Source: Membranihabitans maritimus | Lineage (GTDB): Bacteria; Bacteroidota; Bacteroidia; Chitinophagales; Saprospiraceae | DNA: 64,000 bases | Reading direction: 5' to 3' | Assembly (NCBI RefSeq): GCF_021729145.1 | Contig: NZ_JAJSLW010000019.1 | Coordinates: 35,473 to 99,472 of the forward strand | In this document: positions 18,194-26,700 of the stretch, piece after piece | Numbering within the stretch: the first letter of the stretch is position 1 | Layout of the letters: each line of letters opens with the position of its first letter | Notes under the pieces: model-generated | Told to the model about the DNA's origin: nothing | Database searches by the model: none | The model's input: only the letters and a program-made list of their open reading frames with translations | Made by a program: the position numbers and the translations under genes

Positions 18194-19553
18194 TTATTCG
18201 CTTTGGTTTATTAGTAATTTCAATTCTTCCTTGCTCGGCAATATGGTTTTATATCGGCTCGCAAATATATGTTCATTGTTCTCGGGTAAAGTGTATTCCA
18301 CTATCGATTCGCTTTTGTTTTGGCAAAGTACTATCCCAATGGTTTTATTTTCATCTTCCAATTTTATTTCCCGGTCGTAATAGTTCACATACATTTGCAT
18401 TTGTCCAAGGTCTTGGTGTATCAATTCACCGATTTTCAAGTCAATCAACACAAAACATTTTAAGAGTCTATTATAAAAAACCAAATCTATCCAAAAATGC
18501 TTGCCGTCAAAGGAAATTCGTTTTTGTCGGGCTACAAAGGTGAATCCATTTCCAAGTTCCAATAAAAAGTGTTCAAGTTTGTCAATTAATTCTTGCTCTA
18601 ATTGGCTTTCCGAATATGAAGAATGTTCAGGCAACCCTAAAAACTCTAAAATAAAAGGGTCTTTTACGGCATCTTTGGGCTTTTCAAGTACCAATCCTTT
18701 TTCCGAAAGTTCTTTTACTTTGTCTTTGTCCCGACTCAATACAAGACGAGTATAAAGTGCGGAATCATATTGACGTCCTAATTCTCTTGCGCTCCAATTG
18801 TTTTTAAATGATTCAATTTCATAGAATTCACGCTCATTTTTATCATCAATCCGCATTAGTTTCAAGTAGTGTGACCAACTTAGTTTGAAGTGGGCAGACT
18901 GAGTTGGTTGAATGGATTTTTCAGGTAATGTTTGCGGGTTATTTTTCAAATCGTCAGACAGTGTCTGACCTTTTGACCTGAGTTCGATAAATTTTTAGGA
19001 TTCAGAGCACTTGAGAATAGGGAGATTCGACTAAAAGGGGTGAATACATAGTGGACTATTTAGAGCTCCTTTTAGGAAGAAGATGCCTGTTTTCAAGTGT
19101 TGTTCGATAAAGTAAATTCTCAAGCTTGGATCGAGAAGGCGAATCTACTACGTTCCCTTTCTTTACTTTATCCCGATAAAGCTTCAGAAAGCTGCCACCG
19201 AATAACGGGGCAAGCCTTGTATATTCACCTTCCGCTTCCTCTGAACCTATAACTATTCGTCGAGCTCAGGTTTTTGAATAAATAAGGTAAAATTGCCTCA
19301 TTTGTTTTAAGTTGGTTGCAGAAAACCCTTTCCCAAACTCACGAGTTAGAGTTTTTGATAGTTCTTGCAATAGCTTTTTTCCATATTCAGCTCTGTCTTG
19401 CCCGTTTTGTTCTTCTTCTACAATCATTCTTCCTATTTCGAAATAGGTTGTTACCATTGTCTGGTTAATAGTACGGACTACACTATTCCTTGCTGATTGT
19501 AGTAAATCTACAATTTGGGAATAGAATTTTTTATTTGTTGGTATATTGGTCAT
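18194..19553 (-). pseudogene. YhcG/DUF1016 PDDEXK nuclease, copy 1, split by an insertion
   Basis: The N-terminal half (19553-19272) has the DUF1016 helical domain (YFEIGRMIVEEEQNGQDRAE, YGKKLLQELSKTL); the C-terminal half (18970-18194) has the nuclease domain (FIDLVF-like FWIDLVFYNRLLKCFVLIDL and DLGQMQMYVNYYDRE). A 296-bp insertion with TTTTG target duplications separates them. Excising it restores a continuous frame (YLIYSKGQTLSDDL) of 352 residues, the usual family length. DUF1016 proteins are commonly located with type I RM genes, as here. A second intact relative is at 20073-21068. Confidence 0.85.
18976..19271. mobile_element. 296-bp non-autonomous element in yhcG copy 1
   Basis: Flanked by TTTTG at 18971-18975 and 19272-19276. 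Its ends are inverted repeats of about 32 bp: ACCTGAGTTCGATAAATTTT on the left and ACCTGAGCTCGACGAATAGT as the reverse complement of the right. No open reading frame of note lies inside, so it would need a transposase in trans. The parent family is not recognised. Confidence 0.8.
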
Positions 19554-19614
19554 AACTTTACAATCATGGACTATGCATTCAAAATAAACTTTGAATGGCT
19601 GCTCATCCAATCCG

Positions 19615-19735
19615 TCAGAGAAGAATAACCACTCAGGTCATCCCGGCCAATCACGGTTGGTAAATGTTCCTCATTGCCTCAGTTCCGAAAATAAGGAAAA
19701 ATTTTAACTCAAAAAAGACGGGGTACAGTTCCTGG
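19615..19735. repeat. Decayed copy of the PLRKSVTEK relic
   Basis: Shares AAAAAAGACGGGGT and CCGAAAATAAGGAAAAATTT with 15800-15860 and 31050-31085. It abuts the truncated end of the GIY-YIG frame at 19736. Confidence 0.5.
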
Positions 19736-20080
19736 TTACTTCAGTTCGCCTTTTTTTACGGCTATTAAAGCAGCTTTGAGGTCTTTAATCGTGCACTCAA
19801 ACCATTCGCCTTCCGTGTGTTTAATGCCTTTTTGTTTCAGGTATCGATGCACATCAAAGTCTGTAAATACAGAGCCATCATTCCGCATAGCATTTTCTTC
19901 TAATACAATGCGATATTCTGCTCTTGTAGCTCCAATTTGTTCTTTGATACGTTCTTGGGCCGTACGGTTGGTGAAGCCAACTTTTGGCTGCCCTTTTCTT
20001 CCTGTATCATTGGGTAGCTCATAGGCGTATATTGTTGGAGTGGCCTCAGATTTTTTTGGAAAGAACTCTTGTTTACTCAT
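19736..20080 (-). pseudogene. GIY-YIG domain stub of a restriction-type helicase
   Basis: 114 residues with a GIY-YIG-like core (PTIYAYELPND ... PKVGFTNRTAQERIKEQ ... YRIVLEENAMRNDGSVFTDF, DVHRYLKQKG). In other Bacteroidota this module is the N-terminus of much longer DEAD/DEAH helicases of restriction-like systems, as I recall; here the frame stops after VKKGELK and a dispersed relic follows, so it is probably truncated. Its ATG overlaps the last 8 bases of the upstream YhcG gene. It might still make a small stand-alone nuclease. Confidence 0.65.
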
Positions 20081-21068
20081 GATCCATTATTTTTTTGAAT
20101 TCCTTTTCCAATTCTTCTTTCTTGGGCAAATACAATTGATATTTACTTGCTAGTATTTGGGTATTGTTTTTAGGTAAGGCAAATTCTACCATGGTGTTGT
20201 TTTTATCGGTACAAAGCAAAATGCCTATGGATGGGTTTTCATCTTCCTGCTTTTCTGTGCGGTCGTAATAGTTTACGTACATCTGCAACTGCCCCAAATC
20301 CTGATGGGTGAGTTTGTGGGTTTTGATTTCTATTATCACAAAGCACCGCAATAGCCGATTGTAAAAGACCAGATCAATAAAAAATTCATCGTCCTCTATC
20401 TGAATGCGCTTTTGCCGAGCCACAAAAGAAAATCCATTACCCAACTCCAATAAAAAGGATTGCATATTGGTGATCAGGGCATTTTCTAAATCTTTCTCAT
20501 AGTAGGCGGCTTGTGGTTTTAACCCTAAAAACTCCAATACCATCGGGTCTTTGATGATTTCTTTTGGGTTTTCCGGTTGGGCTTCTTTTTTAGCCACAGC
20601 CAGTACTTTTTCTTTGTCGTTGCTCAAGAGCAGGCGCTCATACAGCTGACTATTGATTTGTCGTTCCAACTGTCTTGAACTCCAGTTGTTGTTGCAGGTT
20701 TCTTCTATGTAGTAGCTGCGCTTATCTTCATCATCAATGCGGAGCAATAATTTGTATTGTGTCCAGTTCAATTGCGCACGCAATGCGTGCGTATTTGGGA
20801 ACGTGTTGTAAAACTGCCTGCAGGTTTCCAATTGCCTGACCGAAAAGCCACTCCCAAAATCTTTTTCCAGCTCTTTGGCAAGATTCTTTATTAAAAAAGC
20901 GCCATAATCTGCACGCTCCTTGCCCTGTTGTTCTTCCTCTACAATGTGCCTACCAATTTGCCAGTACATGAGTACGCGTTCTTGGTTTACGGCTCTTACC
21001 GCATTGGCCTGAGCCCCTGCAATGATTTGCTTAACAGCTTGTATGAATGATTTAGACAGCTGACTCAT
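20073..21068 (-). CDS. YhcG/DUF1016 PDDEXK nuclease, copy 2 (intact)
   Basis: 331 residues. The N-terminal DUF1016 helical domain has RVLMYWQIGRHIVEEEQQGK and FGSGFSVRQLETCRQFY; the C-terminal PDDEXK-type domain has LELGNGFSFVARQKRIQI, FFIDLVFYNRLLRCFVIIEI with K following, and LGQLQMYVNYYDR. A GCACGCAATGCGTGC palindrome at about 20778-20792 encodes the NTHALRAQ stretch between domains. It lies between a GIY-YIG stub (20080) and a second copy of the same stub start (21216), as if it had been inserted into that gene. Confidence 0.9.
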   Translation of the reverse strand: MSQLSKSFIQAVKQIIAGAQANAVRAVNQERVLMYWQIGRHIVEEEQQGKERADYGAFLIKNLAKELEKDFGSGFSVRQLETCRQFYNTFPNTHALRAQLNWTQYKLLLRIDDEDKRSYYIEETCNNNWSSRQLERQINSQLYERLLLSNDKEKVLAVAKKEAQPENPKEIIKDPMVLEFLGLKPQAAYYEKDLENALITNMQSFLLELGNGFSFVARQKRIQIEDDEFFIDLVFYNRLLRCFVIIEIKTHKLTHQDLGQLQMYVNYYDRTEKQEDENPSIGILLCTDKNNTMVEFALPKNNTQILASKYQLYLPKKEELEKEFKKIMDHE

Positions 21069-21216
21069 AGGCTAAAATGAAATTGTGCACGCACTGCGTG
21101 CGGAATTTGTAAAAACCAACCTTTAGCTGGCCTTTTCTGCTGCCATCATTGGGTAGCTTGTAGGCGTAGATTGTTGGTGTAGCCACCGATTTTTTTGAAA
21201 AGAATTCTTTACTCAT
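21052..21216 (-). pseudogene. Second GIY-YIG helicase N-terminal stub
   Basis: 54 codons from ATG 21216: MSKEFFSKKSVATPTIYAYK then LPNDGSRKGQLKVGF, closely matching the stub at 20080. Homology ends after KVGF, where a GCACGCAGTGCGTGC-type palindrome (about 21084-21098) follows. The upstream gene's TGA overlaps its ATG. Confidence 0.7.
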
Positions 21217-21404
21217 ATATTTCTGATTTTAGAGTCGATAAATTCCCATTCTTCATCTGAAATTTTCCATCTCTTCCTTAAAATTTCATCACCATAAAGC
21301 TTGTCATACTGATTCAAATGTGGCACGAACATGAATTTTTCACGTTTGATATCCTGTGAAACAACAGCCTGTAACAAAAGGAAGCGTACAATTGCTACCA
21401 GCAA
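21213..21404 (-). pseudogene. C-terminal fragment of a probable DNA methylase of a restriction system
   Basis: The frame encodes KREKFMFVPHLNQYDKLYGD and ILRKRWKISDEEWEFIDSKI, resembling the C-terminal end of Eco57I-like or similar restriction-methylase proteins encoded upstream of GIY-YIG helicases; this is an inference from memory. It has no start region and its 5' boundary is abrupt near 21395. Four-base overlap with the next stub indicates a former operon. Confidence 0.5.
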
Positions 21405-22014
21405 CGAGAACTACACAAATTTCGGTAAACATGCATACATAAAAAATGGCAATCAGGAATACACAATTTCATGGTGAGTTATTTTTGTTTTCAGATTTAT
21501 CTTAAACATTATTCAGGTTAATTTAACAAATAGAAAATAAATTCCAAAATGAAATGCCGATCCTCTTGATCCCCTGGCCTCGCAGTCGCATTCGTACCAT
21601 TTGTTTGATCGGTGACATGGAATTTGGTTTTCCGGCCATTCCGATCCGGTTTTAAACGGTTTACAAAACTATTTAAAAAACTCCAAAACCCTACCATAAA
21701 GGGGGCAGTATACTCCGGAATAAAACCCGAAAGGGGTCAGTATACTCCGGTACGTTTTCCACATTTTTAACACTTAGGGGGTCAGTATACGCCGGAATGT
21801 CAGTTCAAACTCCCGACTTCCAACATCCCAGTCTGGGGGTCAACATACTCCGGCTTCTCCACATTTAGTGCTCCTTTGGCGCAAGTGGAACCGAAATGGC
21901 TGGCACAAATTGAACCGTTATATCCACGAAGTTTAGCAAGAGACCAAATGCTCAGCTTTAACCGTTCGGCTCGCACATTATACAGCTACAATATGGGCGG
22001 TAGTGATTCCCTTT
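21405..22014. repeat. Spacer with tandem IS21-like terminal repeats
   Basis: Four units of the form GGGGTCAGTATACTCCGG lie at 21701-21718, 21733-21750, 21777-21795 and 21835-21853, followed by GAACCGAAATGGCTGGCACA-type units at 21878-21917. Multiple short repeats at the ends are a hallmark of IS21-family elements, but no istA or istB is present. The rest of the spacer shows no gene. Confidence 0.6.
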
Positions 22015-22428
22015 TTAGTTAATTTCTCCATCAAACTTTTTTATAGCCTCTTTGGTAACAGGTGTAAACAAGTTCACAAGATTCCCATCAGGGTCACGGA
22101 TTAAAAGGGATTTATTGCCCCAGGGCAAGGTCGTGGGTTTCTGAACTATATAATTTCCAAGATAATTAGCCAGTCTTTCATACTCTTTCTCTACATCTTC
22201 TACTCTAAATTCTATTATAGTACTACGATTATGACCTGACTGAGCAACTTTGTCTCCCCCAAAAAACTGTAATGTGTTGGTGCTGCCAATTGCTAAAGTT
22301 GCAGATTGGGTTTTAAGTTCAGCGAAGTCCGGGGTATACTTTACTGCGGGCACTCCTGTTATGTGTTCATAAAATTTTATTAAGTCATTGATGTTGGCTG
22401 TAATAATTCGGATTGATACTAAATTCAT
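22015..22428 (-). CDS. VOC-family protein
   Basis: 137 residues with two VOC half-motifs: VSIRIITANINDLIKFYEHI at the N-terminus and WGNKSLLIRDPDGNLVNLFT near the C-terminus, and IIEFRVEDVEKEYERL in between. Cytosolic, substrate unknown. The ATG at 22428 is preceded by an AT-rich region. It stands alone between repeat-rich spacers and may be a gene cassette. Confidence 0.88.
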   Translation of the reverse strand: MNLVSIRIITANINDLIKFYEHITGVPAVKYTPDFAELKTQSATLAIGSTNTLQFFGGDKVAQSGHNRSTIIEFRVEDVEKEYERLANYLGNYIVQKPTTLPWGNKSLLIRDPDGNLVNLFTPVTKEAIKKFDGEIN

Positions 22429-23025
22429 TTTGCTGTTTTTGTTAATTATATAGCAAAAGTAATCCGGGGTTATGACAGGAGTTTGTCATGGATATTAAAG
22501 TTTTTTTTGGTATTTATTTGTTTTTGAACAAATAGTATAGCTTATGACACCGGCAGGTGCCGGAAAGCATGCGATGACTTTTTCACCCCTGGAGGTGGCC
22601 CGGCACTATTTGCCTCTTACTATTCCGGAAAGTACCTTTTTTGTGTGCGAGGTTTTCAATTATTTCATATACATCCTGCCCTGCTCCTCAAGACTCTTGG
22701 CTCGCAACAAGTGGGGACAATACGACCGGATTATATATATGCATGGCGTAGAAGCCGAATGGGTAAATGGCGTATAGCACAAAGCCCCATACCAGGAACT
22801 ACAATCAAGATTGGAAGGCTTAAATCGAGTGGCTCCATTTCTATGACGGAAATTAGGTCAAATTGACAAACCGCCGCACTTGGCTTGTACCGATGACTAT
22901 CGGTGAGACTCGTACGCCTGGTGGTGTGCCCCGACAAGTATGCCTATGGCAAGAGGCGCACTCCGTTCAAATTATCCCGAAAGTAGCCTTCTACTGTATT
23001 ACCTGCTGCCATTTTATTCAGAAGT
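22429..23025. other. Gene-free spacer with possible group II intron relic
   Basis: A rightward stretch at about 22880-22975 contains GGTGAGACTCGTACGCCTGG followed by TGGTGTGCC and a pair of CCCGACAAGT/GGGCA-like motifs. This resembles the region around the intron-encoded protein of bacterial group II introns, but the match is short and from memory. A GGGGACAATACGACCGGATT motif at about 22711-22732 belongs to the IS21-like set. No gene is visible. Confidence 0.4.
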
Positions 23026-23952
23026 TCAATTTTTTTGTTCAGTAAATACGGTTTTTGTAAGTTCAAGACTACCATTCCACAGGTCTTTTTGAAAATCTTT
23101 GTTATAGGAATCGATTGACGTTCTAACCACTTTACCATCTGAGAAGTAAATTCCTTTCAAGTCTTTGTATTTACCCGAATAAGCAAGATTTGCCAGATTT
23201 CTTCCTGCTTGAGCGGGCGTATGTATGTTGCTTTTGAACAAAGTCAAAACAGGAAAGATATTTTTCCATAAAAACCGCATTACAGGTGAGTATGTTTTGG
23301 CAAGTCCTGTACCCGGTGTCATTCCGGGGTCATAAGCGTTTACCCGAATATTAGTATGCTGTAATCGATTTTGTAATTCATAAACTGTCATAATGTTGCA
23401 CAGTTTGGAGGTTGAATACCTTCGTTGACCCACAATATTTTGTTTTTCGGAAGTTTCTTTTGGAAAAGCAAGTTCCTGGGCAGTTGTATAAATAGGGGGT
23501 TCTATGGGGGTTTTAAGAGCCGGGTCGTGTGTTTCGCTTGAAGTAAATGTGATATGACAATCACTTTTCATAAAGGGAAGTAATTGCATTGTCAATGCAA
23601 AGGCTCCTAAGTGATTTACTCCAAAAGTTTGTTCAAATCCATCTTTGGTATATTGGGTTTTCCCAATATATTGTACACCTGCATTGTTTAACAGGATAGA
23701 AATAGAGAGACTCTTTTCCTTTGATAATTTTTCTGAAAATTGACGGATGGATTGCAATGATGCCAAATCCAATTCCAGGTATTTTAGGTTGTTATGACCT
23801 GTTTTATCTTTTATCTTTTCAATTACTTCTTTTCCTGCTTTTATATTTCTGGCAGGAATGATAATTTGTTCATTTTTGGCCATGCGTGCCATTTGTAAGG
23901 CGCATTGGAAACCAATTCCGCTGGTCGCTCCTGTAATAATTATTGAATCCAT
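23026..23952 (-). CDS. Short-chain dehydrogenase/reductase
   Basis: 308 residues. Rossmann start IIITGATSGIGFQCALQMAR (TGxxxGIG), NNAGVQYIG, and the catalytic YSTSK with an upstream Ser in FTSSETHD. The length and KYLELDLASLQSIRQF put it with the retinol-dehydrogenase/protochlorophyllide-reductase-like SDRs. Substrate unknown. It lies 82 bp downstream of a Crp-type regulator on the same strand, a likely regulator-enzyme pair. Confidence 0.92.
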   Translation of the reverse strand: MDSIIITGATSGIGFQCALQMARMAKNEQIIIPARNIKAGKEVIEKIKDKTGHNNLKYLELDLASLQSIRQFSEKLSKEKSLSISILLNNAGVQYIGKTQYTKDGFEQTFGVNHLGAFALTMQLLPFMKSDCHITFTSSETHDPALKTPIEPPIYTTAQELAFPKETSEKQNIVGQRRYSTSKLCNIMTVYELQNRLQHTNIRVNAYDPGMTPGTGLAKTYSPVMRFLWKNIFPVLTLFKSNIHTPAQAGRNLANLAYSGKYKDLKGIYFSDGKVVRTSIDSYNKDFQKDLWNGSLELTKTVFTEQKN

Positions 23953-24033
23953 AGTTTTTGCTTTTTAATTAAATGATGGAGTAAAGTTCATCACTTTGAA
24001 AGCAAAAACTTTTGTCATTTGGCAAATAGTGAT

Positions 24034-24600
24034 TTAAATACTCCTTCTTATTCTGCTCAGTGATGATTGGGTGATTCCCAGGTAGGAAGCGAGATAGGAT
24101 AGTGGAATTCTATTAGCTAAATTCGGAAATTTCTCCAGGAAATTTAAATACCTTGTAGTGGCATCTTCTGCCAACATTGGACTTAGTTTGTTTACTTTAT
24201 CAACCAATGCTTTTTCTGTTATTTTGTTGATAATGCCGTCCCACTGAATGATAGTGGCTGACAAATCGTTGAGTGATTCTGTAGCAAATACAAGTAGTGT
24301 ACAATCTGTTACAGCCTGTACATATTCTGAAGAGGGGATTTTTTGATTGAAGCTGTTTATGTCCACAGCAAAATTGTTTTCATCAACAAAGTATTTGGTG
24401 ATTTCATCCCCTTCGCTGTTATAGTAACATACCCGTAAAATACCTTCTTCAATAAAAGCTACTTGTTTTGGTATTTTCCCTGCTTCGGAAAAGTATTCTC
24501 CTTTTTTCAACTCCGATACATTTACTTTTCTTTTTATCAGGTCAATTTGCTGTTGATTTAATTGCCCAAATTCCAAGAGATAGTTTATTAAATGGTCCAT
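24034..24600 (-). CDS. Crp/Fnr-family transcriptional regulator
   Basis: 188 residues from ATG 24600 (an in-frame GTG at 24606 is less likely). The N-terminal cNMP-binding beta-roll shows LKKGEYFSEAGKIPKQVAFI and EEGILRVCYYNSEGDEI; the C-terminal helix-turn-helix is IPLSYLASYLGITQSSLSRI. It lacks the cysteine cluster of oxygen sensors. It probably controls the adjacent SDR gene. Such regulator-SDR pairs are widespread in Bacteroidota. Confidence 0.9.
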   Translation of the reverse strand: MDHLINYLLEFGQLNQQQIDLIKRKVNVSELKKGEYFSEAGKIPKQVAFIEEGILRVCYYNSEGDEITKYFVDENNFAVDINSFNQKIPSSEYVQAVTDCTLLVFATESLNDLSATIIQWDGIINKITEKALVDKVNKLSPMLAEDATTRYLNFLEKFPNLANRIPLSYLASYLGITQSSLSRIRRSI

Positions 24601-24667
24601 AGACACAAATATTTGTATTATAATTTAATAGGAATTTGTCATATGGCAAAAAGTTTGGTTTTTGGCT

Positions 24668-24868
24668 GCAGGCAACGGTCCCGGCTATGGGTAGTGCGGT
24701 ATTTCAAGGCACTTCACTTTCAGTTTGCACGAACACAAGCCAGGGCATGTCTTTATGATTTAAATTTACGAAAAAAACATTAAAGCATAGCTTGGCGGAA
24801 TAGCAGCACAGACATTTCGGTTGTCCCTTAAACCCGCATTACGTATAACCTGTGCTAGCGGCTGCCTT
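24668..24868 (-). other. attC-like palindrome 3' of the second DoxX gene
   Basis: The left part GGCAACGGTCCCGGCTATGG then GTAGTGCGG and ACTTCACTTTCAGTTTGC matches the style of the left arm at 12931-12990; the right part CCCGCATTACGTATAACC ends GCGGCTGCC and pairs imperfectly with the left. The copy next to the first DoxX gene (14668-14698) preserves only the right arm. Confidence 0.42.
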
Positions 24869-24882
24869 TTATTTTTTCGGTT

Positions 24883-25428
24883 CTATGGGAGCTTTTTCTG
24901 TCTTCCCCAGGCAATAAATATATACCCATGACGCTTGATTTTGACCGGTTTCTGCGGAGGGAAATGCCCCCTTCCTTCATCGTCAATACTCGCCGTAGCT
25001 ACGGCTATGCCTGCGTTTATCTCTTCGGCATCGTCCATTTTCCTCTGCCCATCGAGCCGGTCAAACCAAAACGCCACGGGTATAGCAGAAAGTAAAATGA
25101 ATATGTTAAATCCTATTTGGTTTTCTTCTCCTCTTATAATGTGAAATATAACTGCTGAAATCATTAGAGCTATTGTTCCATAGGCAGCATATATTGTCAT
25201 TTTTGGTTGAATTCGAAGTAGGGAAGGCAAGGTCAATCCGAAACCTGCTAATAAGTCAAAAATGCCTGAAATAGTAACTAATTCAGGGTTTTCTTTTATC
25301 CATAACCAAGGTAGTTCATTTGGCCGAAATAATTTCATTCCACCTGCCCAAATAAATGTTACAGCCAAAAGGACCTGAAATATCCATAAGGCAATAGTAA
25401 GCACTTTGGTTTTCATTTGATTCGTCAT
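24883..25428 (-). pseudogene. DoxX-family membrane protein, copy 2, with in-frame insertion
   Basis: Identical to copy 1 up to FILLSAI, then 54 foreign codons (…AEEINAGIAVATASIDDEG…) and then FIAWGRQKK again. A one-base deletion in the T-run before the normal stop changes the last residues (KKLP instead of KKAPIEPKK). The insertion interrupts the fourth helix, so function is doubtful, although the frame remains open. Divergent HxlR copy 2 is intact. Confidence 0.8.
24923..25080. mobile_element. 158-bp palindromic mini-element in DoxX copy 2
   Basis: Comparison with the uninterrupted copy at 14700-15098 defines the insertion exactly, with TATA duplicated at 24919-24922 and 25081-25084. The ends are imperfect inverted repeats: TACCCATGACGCTTGATTTT on the left and CCCGTGGCGTTTTGG as the reverse complement of the right, and pairing continues through GACCGG. 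Its apex (CATAGCCGTAGCTACG, read leftwards) matches the apex of the mini-element at 16685-16844. The net insertion of 162 bp keeps the reading frame. Confidence 0.8.
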
Positions 25429-25547
25429 TGTATGTATGTTTTTAGTTTATGCAACACGAAATTATGTACATTTACTATCAAATTTATATTACTATATTGT
25501 TGGATAGCACTATCCATTAGGAAAGTAATGTGTTTAAAATTGAAATT

Positions 25548-25886
25548 ATGTTGTCAAAAGGTGGTTGTCCAAAAACAATGCTTTCCATTAAAGATGCTCT
25601 TGAGGTTCTTGAAGGGAAATGGAAATTATTGATTTTATTTTCTTTATCTGGTGGTCCAAAACGATTTAAAGAGATAAGTAGGGAAGTTGTTGGTATAACA
25701 GATAAAACCTTATCAAAAGAACTGAAACTGTTGGTAACAAATCAATTAGTTAAAAGAGAAGTGTTTGACACTTTTCCTCCAAAAGTCCAATATTCAATCA
25801 CGGAACACGGAATGTCTTTGGAAAAAGTCTTGGACGAATTACATTTTTGGGGTTTGTTTCACAGAAAAAAAATAATCGGAAAATAG
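25548..25886 (+). CDS. HxlR-family transcriptional regulator, copy 2
   Basis: Protein identical to the one at 15218-15556, with the same divergent promoter region. Its recency is shown by the lack of any difference in the coding sequence. It may regulate both DoxX copies and gives the cell two doses of the regulator. Confidence 0.92.
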   Translation: MLSKGGCPKTMLSIKDALEVLEGKWKLLILFSLSGGPKRFKEISREVVGITDKTLSKELKLLVTNQLVKREVFDTFPPKVQYSITEHGMSLEKVLDELHFWGLFHRKKIIGK

Positions 25887-25984
25887 CTTCTTTCGATGGG
25901 TTCTTTTCGATTGCCGATAATTGGTTTATATTACGTACCTTTCTTCCTCATTATTTCAATGTAGGTTTGTACCAGGGAATTTGC

Positions 25985-26085
25985 CAATGGGACCGGATGG
26001 TTATTCTCATTTTCCCCTTTTACAATCGTTTGGCACCAATCTAACCGAAATGGCTGGCACACACTGAACCGTTATATCCGTTATA
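25985..26085. repeat. IS21-like end remnant
   Basis: AACCGAAATGGCTGGCACAC followed by ACTGAACCGTTATATCC, and GGGACCGGATGG upstream. It joins the duplicated DoxX-HxlR block to the duplicated 90-residue gene. Confidence 0.55.
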
Positions 26086-26136
26086 GCTCGATTTATTTTA
26101 GAACCTCCCTCAAATTTAGTAATTTAGACATCGTCT

Positions 26137-26409
26137 ATGAAATCCGTATCCAACGAAAACGACTTCCTCTATGGATACCTGTGGGAGAATCAGTTCCGCG
26201 AGATTCCCTACTCCGGACAATTAAGTCACTCAGGTCATTACATCCTATGGAAAAAGGTAGTCAAAAATACCACCTACAAGATATTCGCCCTTTGGGATTT
26301 ACGAGGGGTGAATACCTGTTATTTCCTGGAAACCGTCCGGGACGATCAGTATTCCATCCGGATGTTTGAATCGAATGCGGAGGTGGAGTTGTTTGGGAAT
26401 TCAATTTAA
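26137..26409 (+). CDS. Uncharacterised 90-residue protein, copy 1
   Basis: Soluble, aromatic-rich sequence with a compact domain look (YLWENQFREIPYSGQLSHSG, KIFALWDLRGVNTCYFLETV). A near-identical gene is at 29557-29835, and the two share about 60 bp upstream (TTATTTTAGAACCTCCCTCA), probably the promoter. Conservation of the frame between copies, with most differences being substitutions, supports a real gene. Family not recognised. Confidence 0.6.
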   Translation: MKSVSNENDFLYGYLWENQFREIPYSGQLSHSGHYILWKKVVKNTTYKIFALWDLRGVNTCYFLETVRDDQYSIRMFESNAEVELFGNSI

Positions 26410-26430
26410 TAACCTATAAAACTTTTGAAA

Positions 26431-26700
26431 ATGGAAAATGAACTAGTTAAGAAACTAACAAAGGCTTCACAAGAAAATGTTCGATTAAGAAGTAGAGCAA
26501 AAAATGAAATAGATAAACTTTTATTCGGAGTTTTCGGTGAAGGAAGTTCAAATCCTGAATATAAATTGCCACATAAATTACGATCAGCTCTTAAGGATGT
26601 ATTGGGAACGAAATATATTGACATTAATAAATACGTATTAGACGGTGTTGCTATTTGGTTTAGTGGGGGACCCTCTACTGAATTAGATATTGTCGATTAA
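26431..26700 (+). CDS. Uncharacterised 89-residue protein
   Basis: ATG at 26431; a highly charged N-terminal helix (KKLTKASQENVRLRSRAKNE) precedes a small domain (LPHKLRSALKDVLGTKYIDI). It follows the copy-1 gene by 21 bp on the same strand and may be co-transcribed. AT-rich relative to its neighbours. No recognised family. Confidence 0.5.
   Translation: MENELVKKLTKASQENVRLRSRAKNEIDKLLFGVFGEGSSNPEYKLPHKLRSALKDVLGTKYIDINKYVLDGVAIWFSGGPSTELDIVD

Larger units (their letters stand above)
24830..26050. repeat. Duplicated DoxX-HxlR block, copy 2
   Basis: Nearly identical to 14668-15714, from the CCCGCATTAC arm through DoxX, the divergent intergenic region, HxlR and 150 bp of 3' flank. Differences seen are the 162-bp net insertion in DoxX, one missing T near the DoxX 3' end and a handful of point changes near the right edge. 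Confidence 0.9.
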
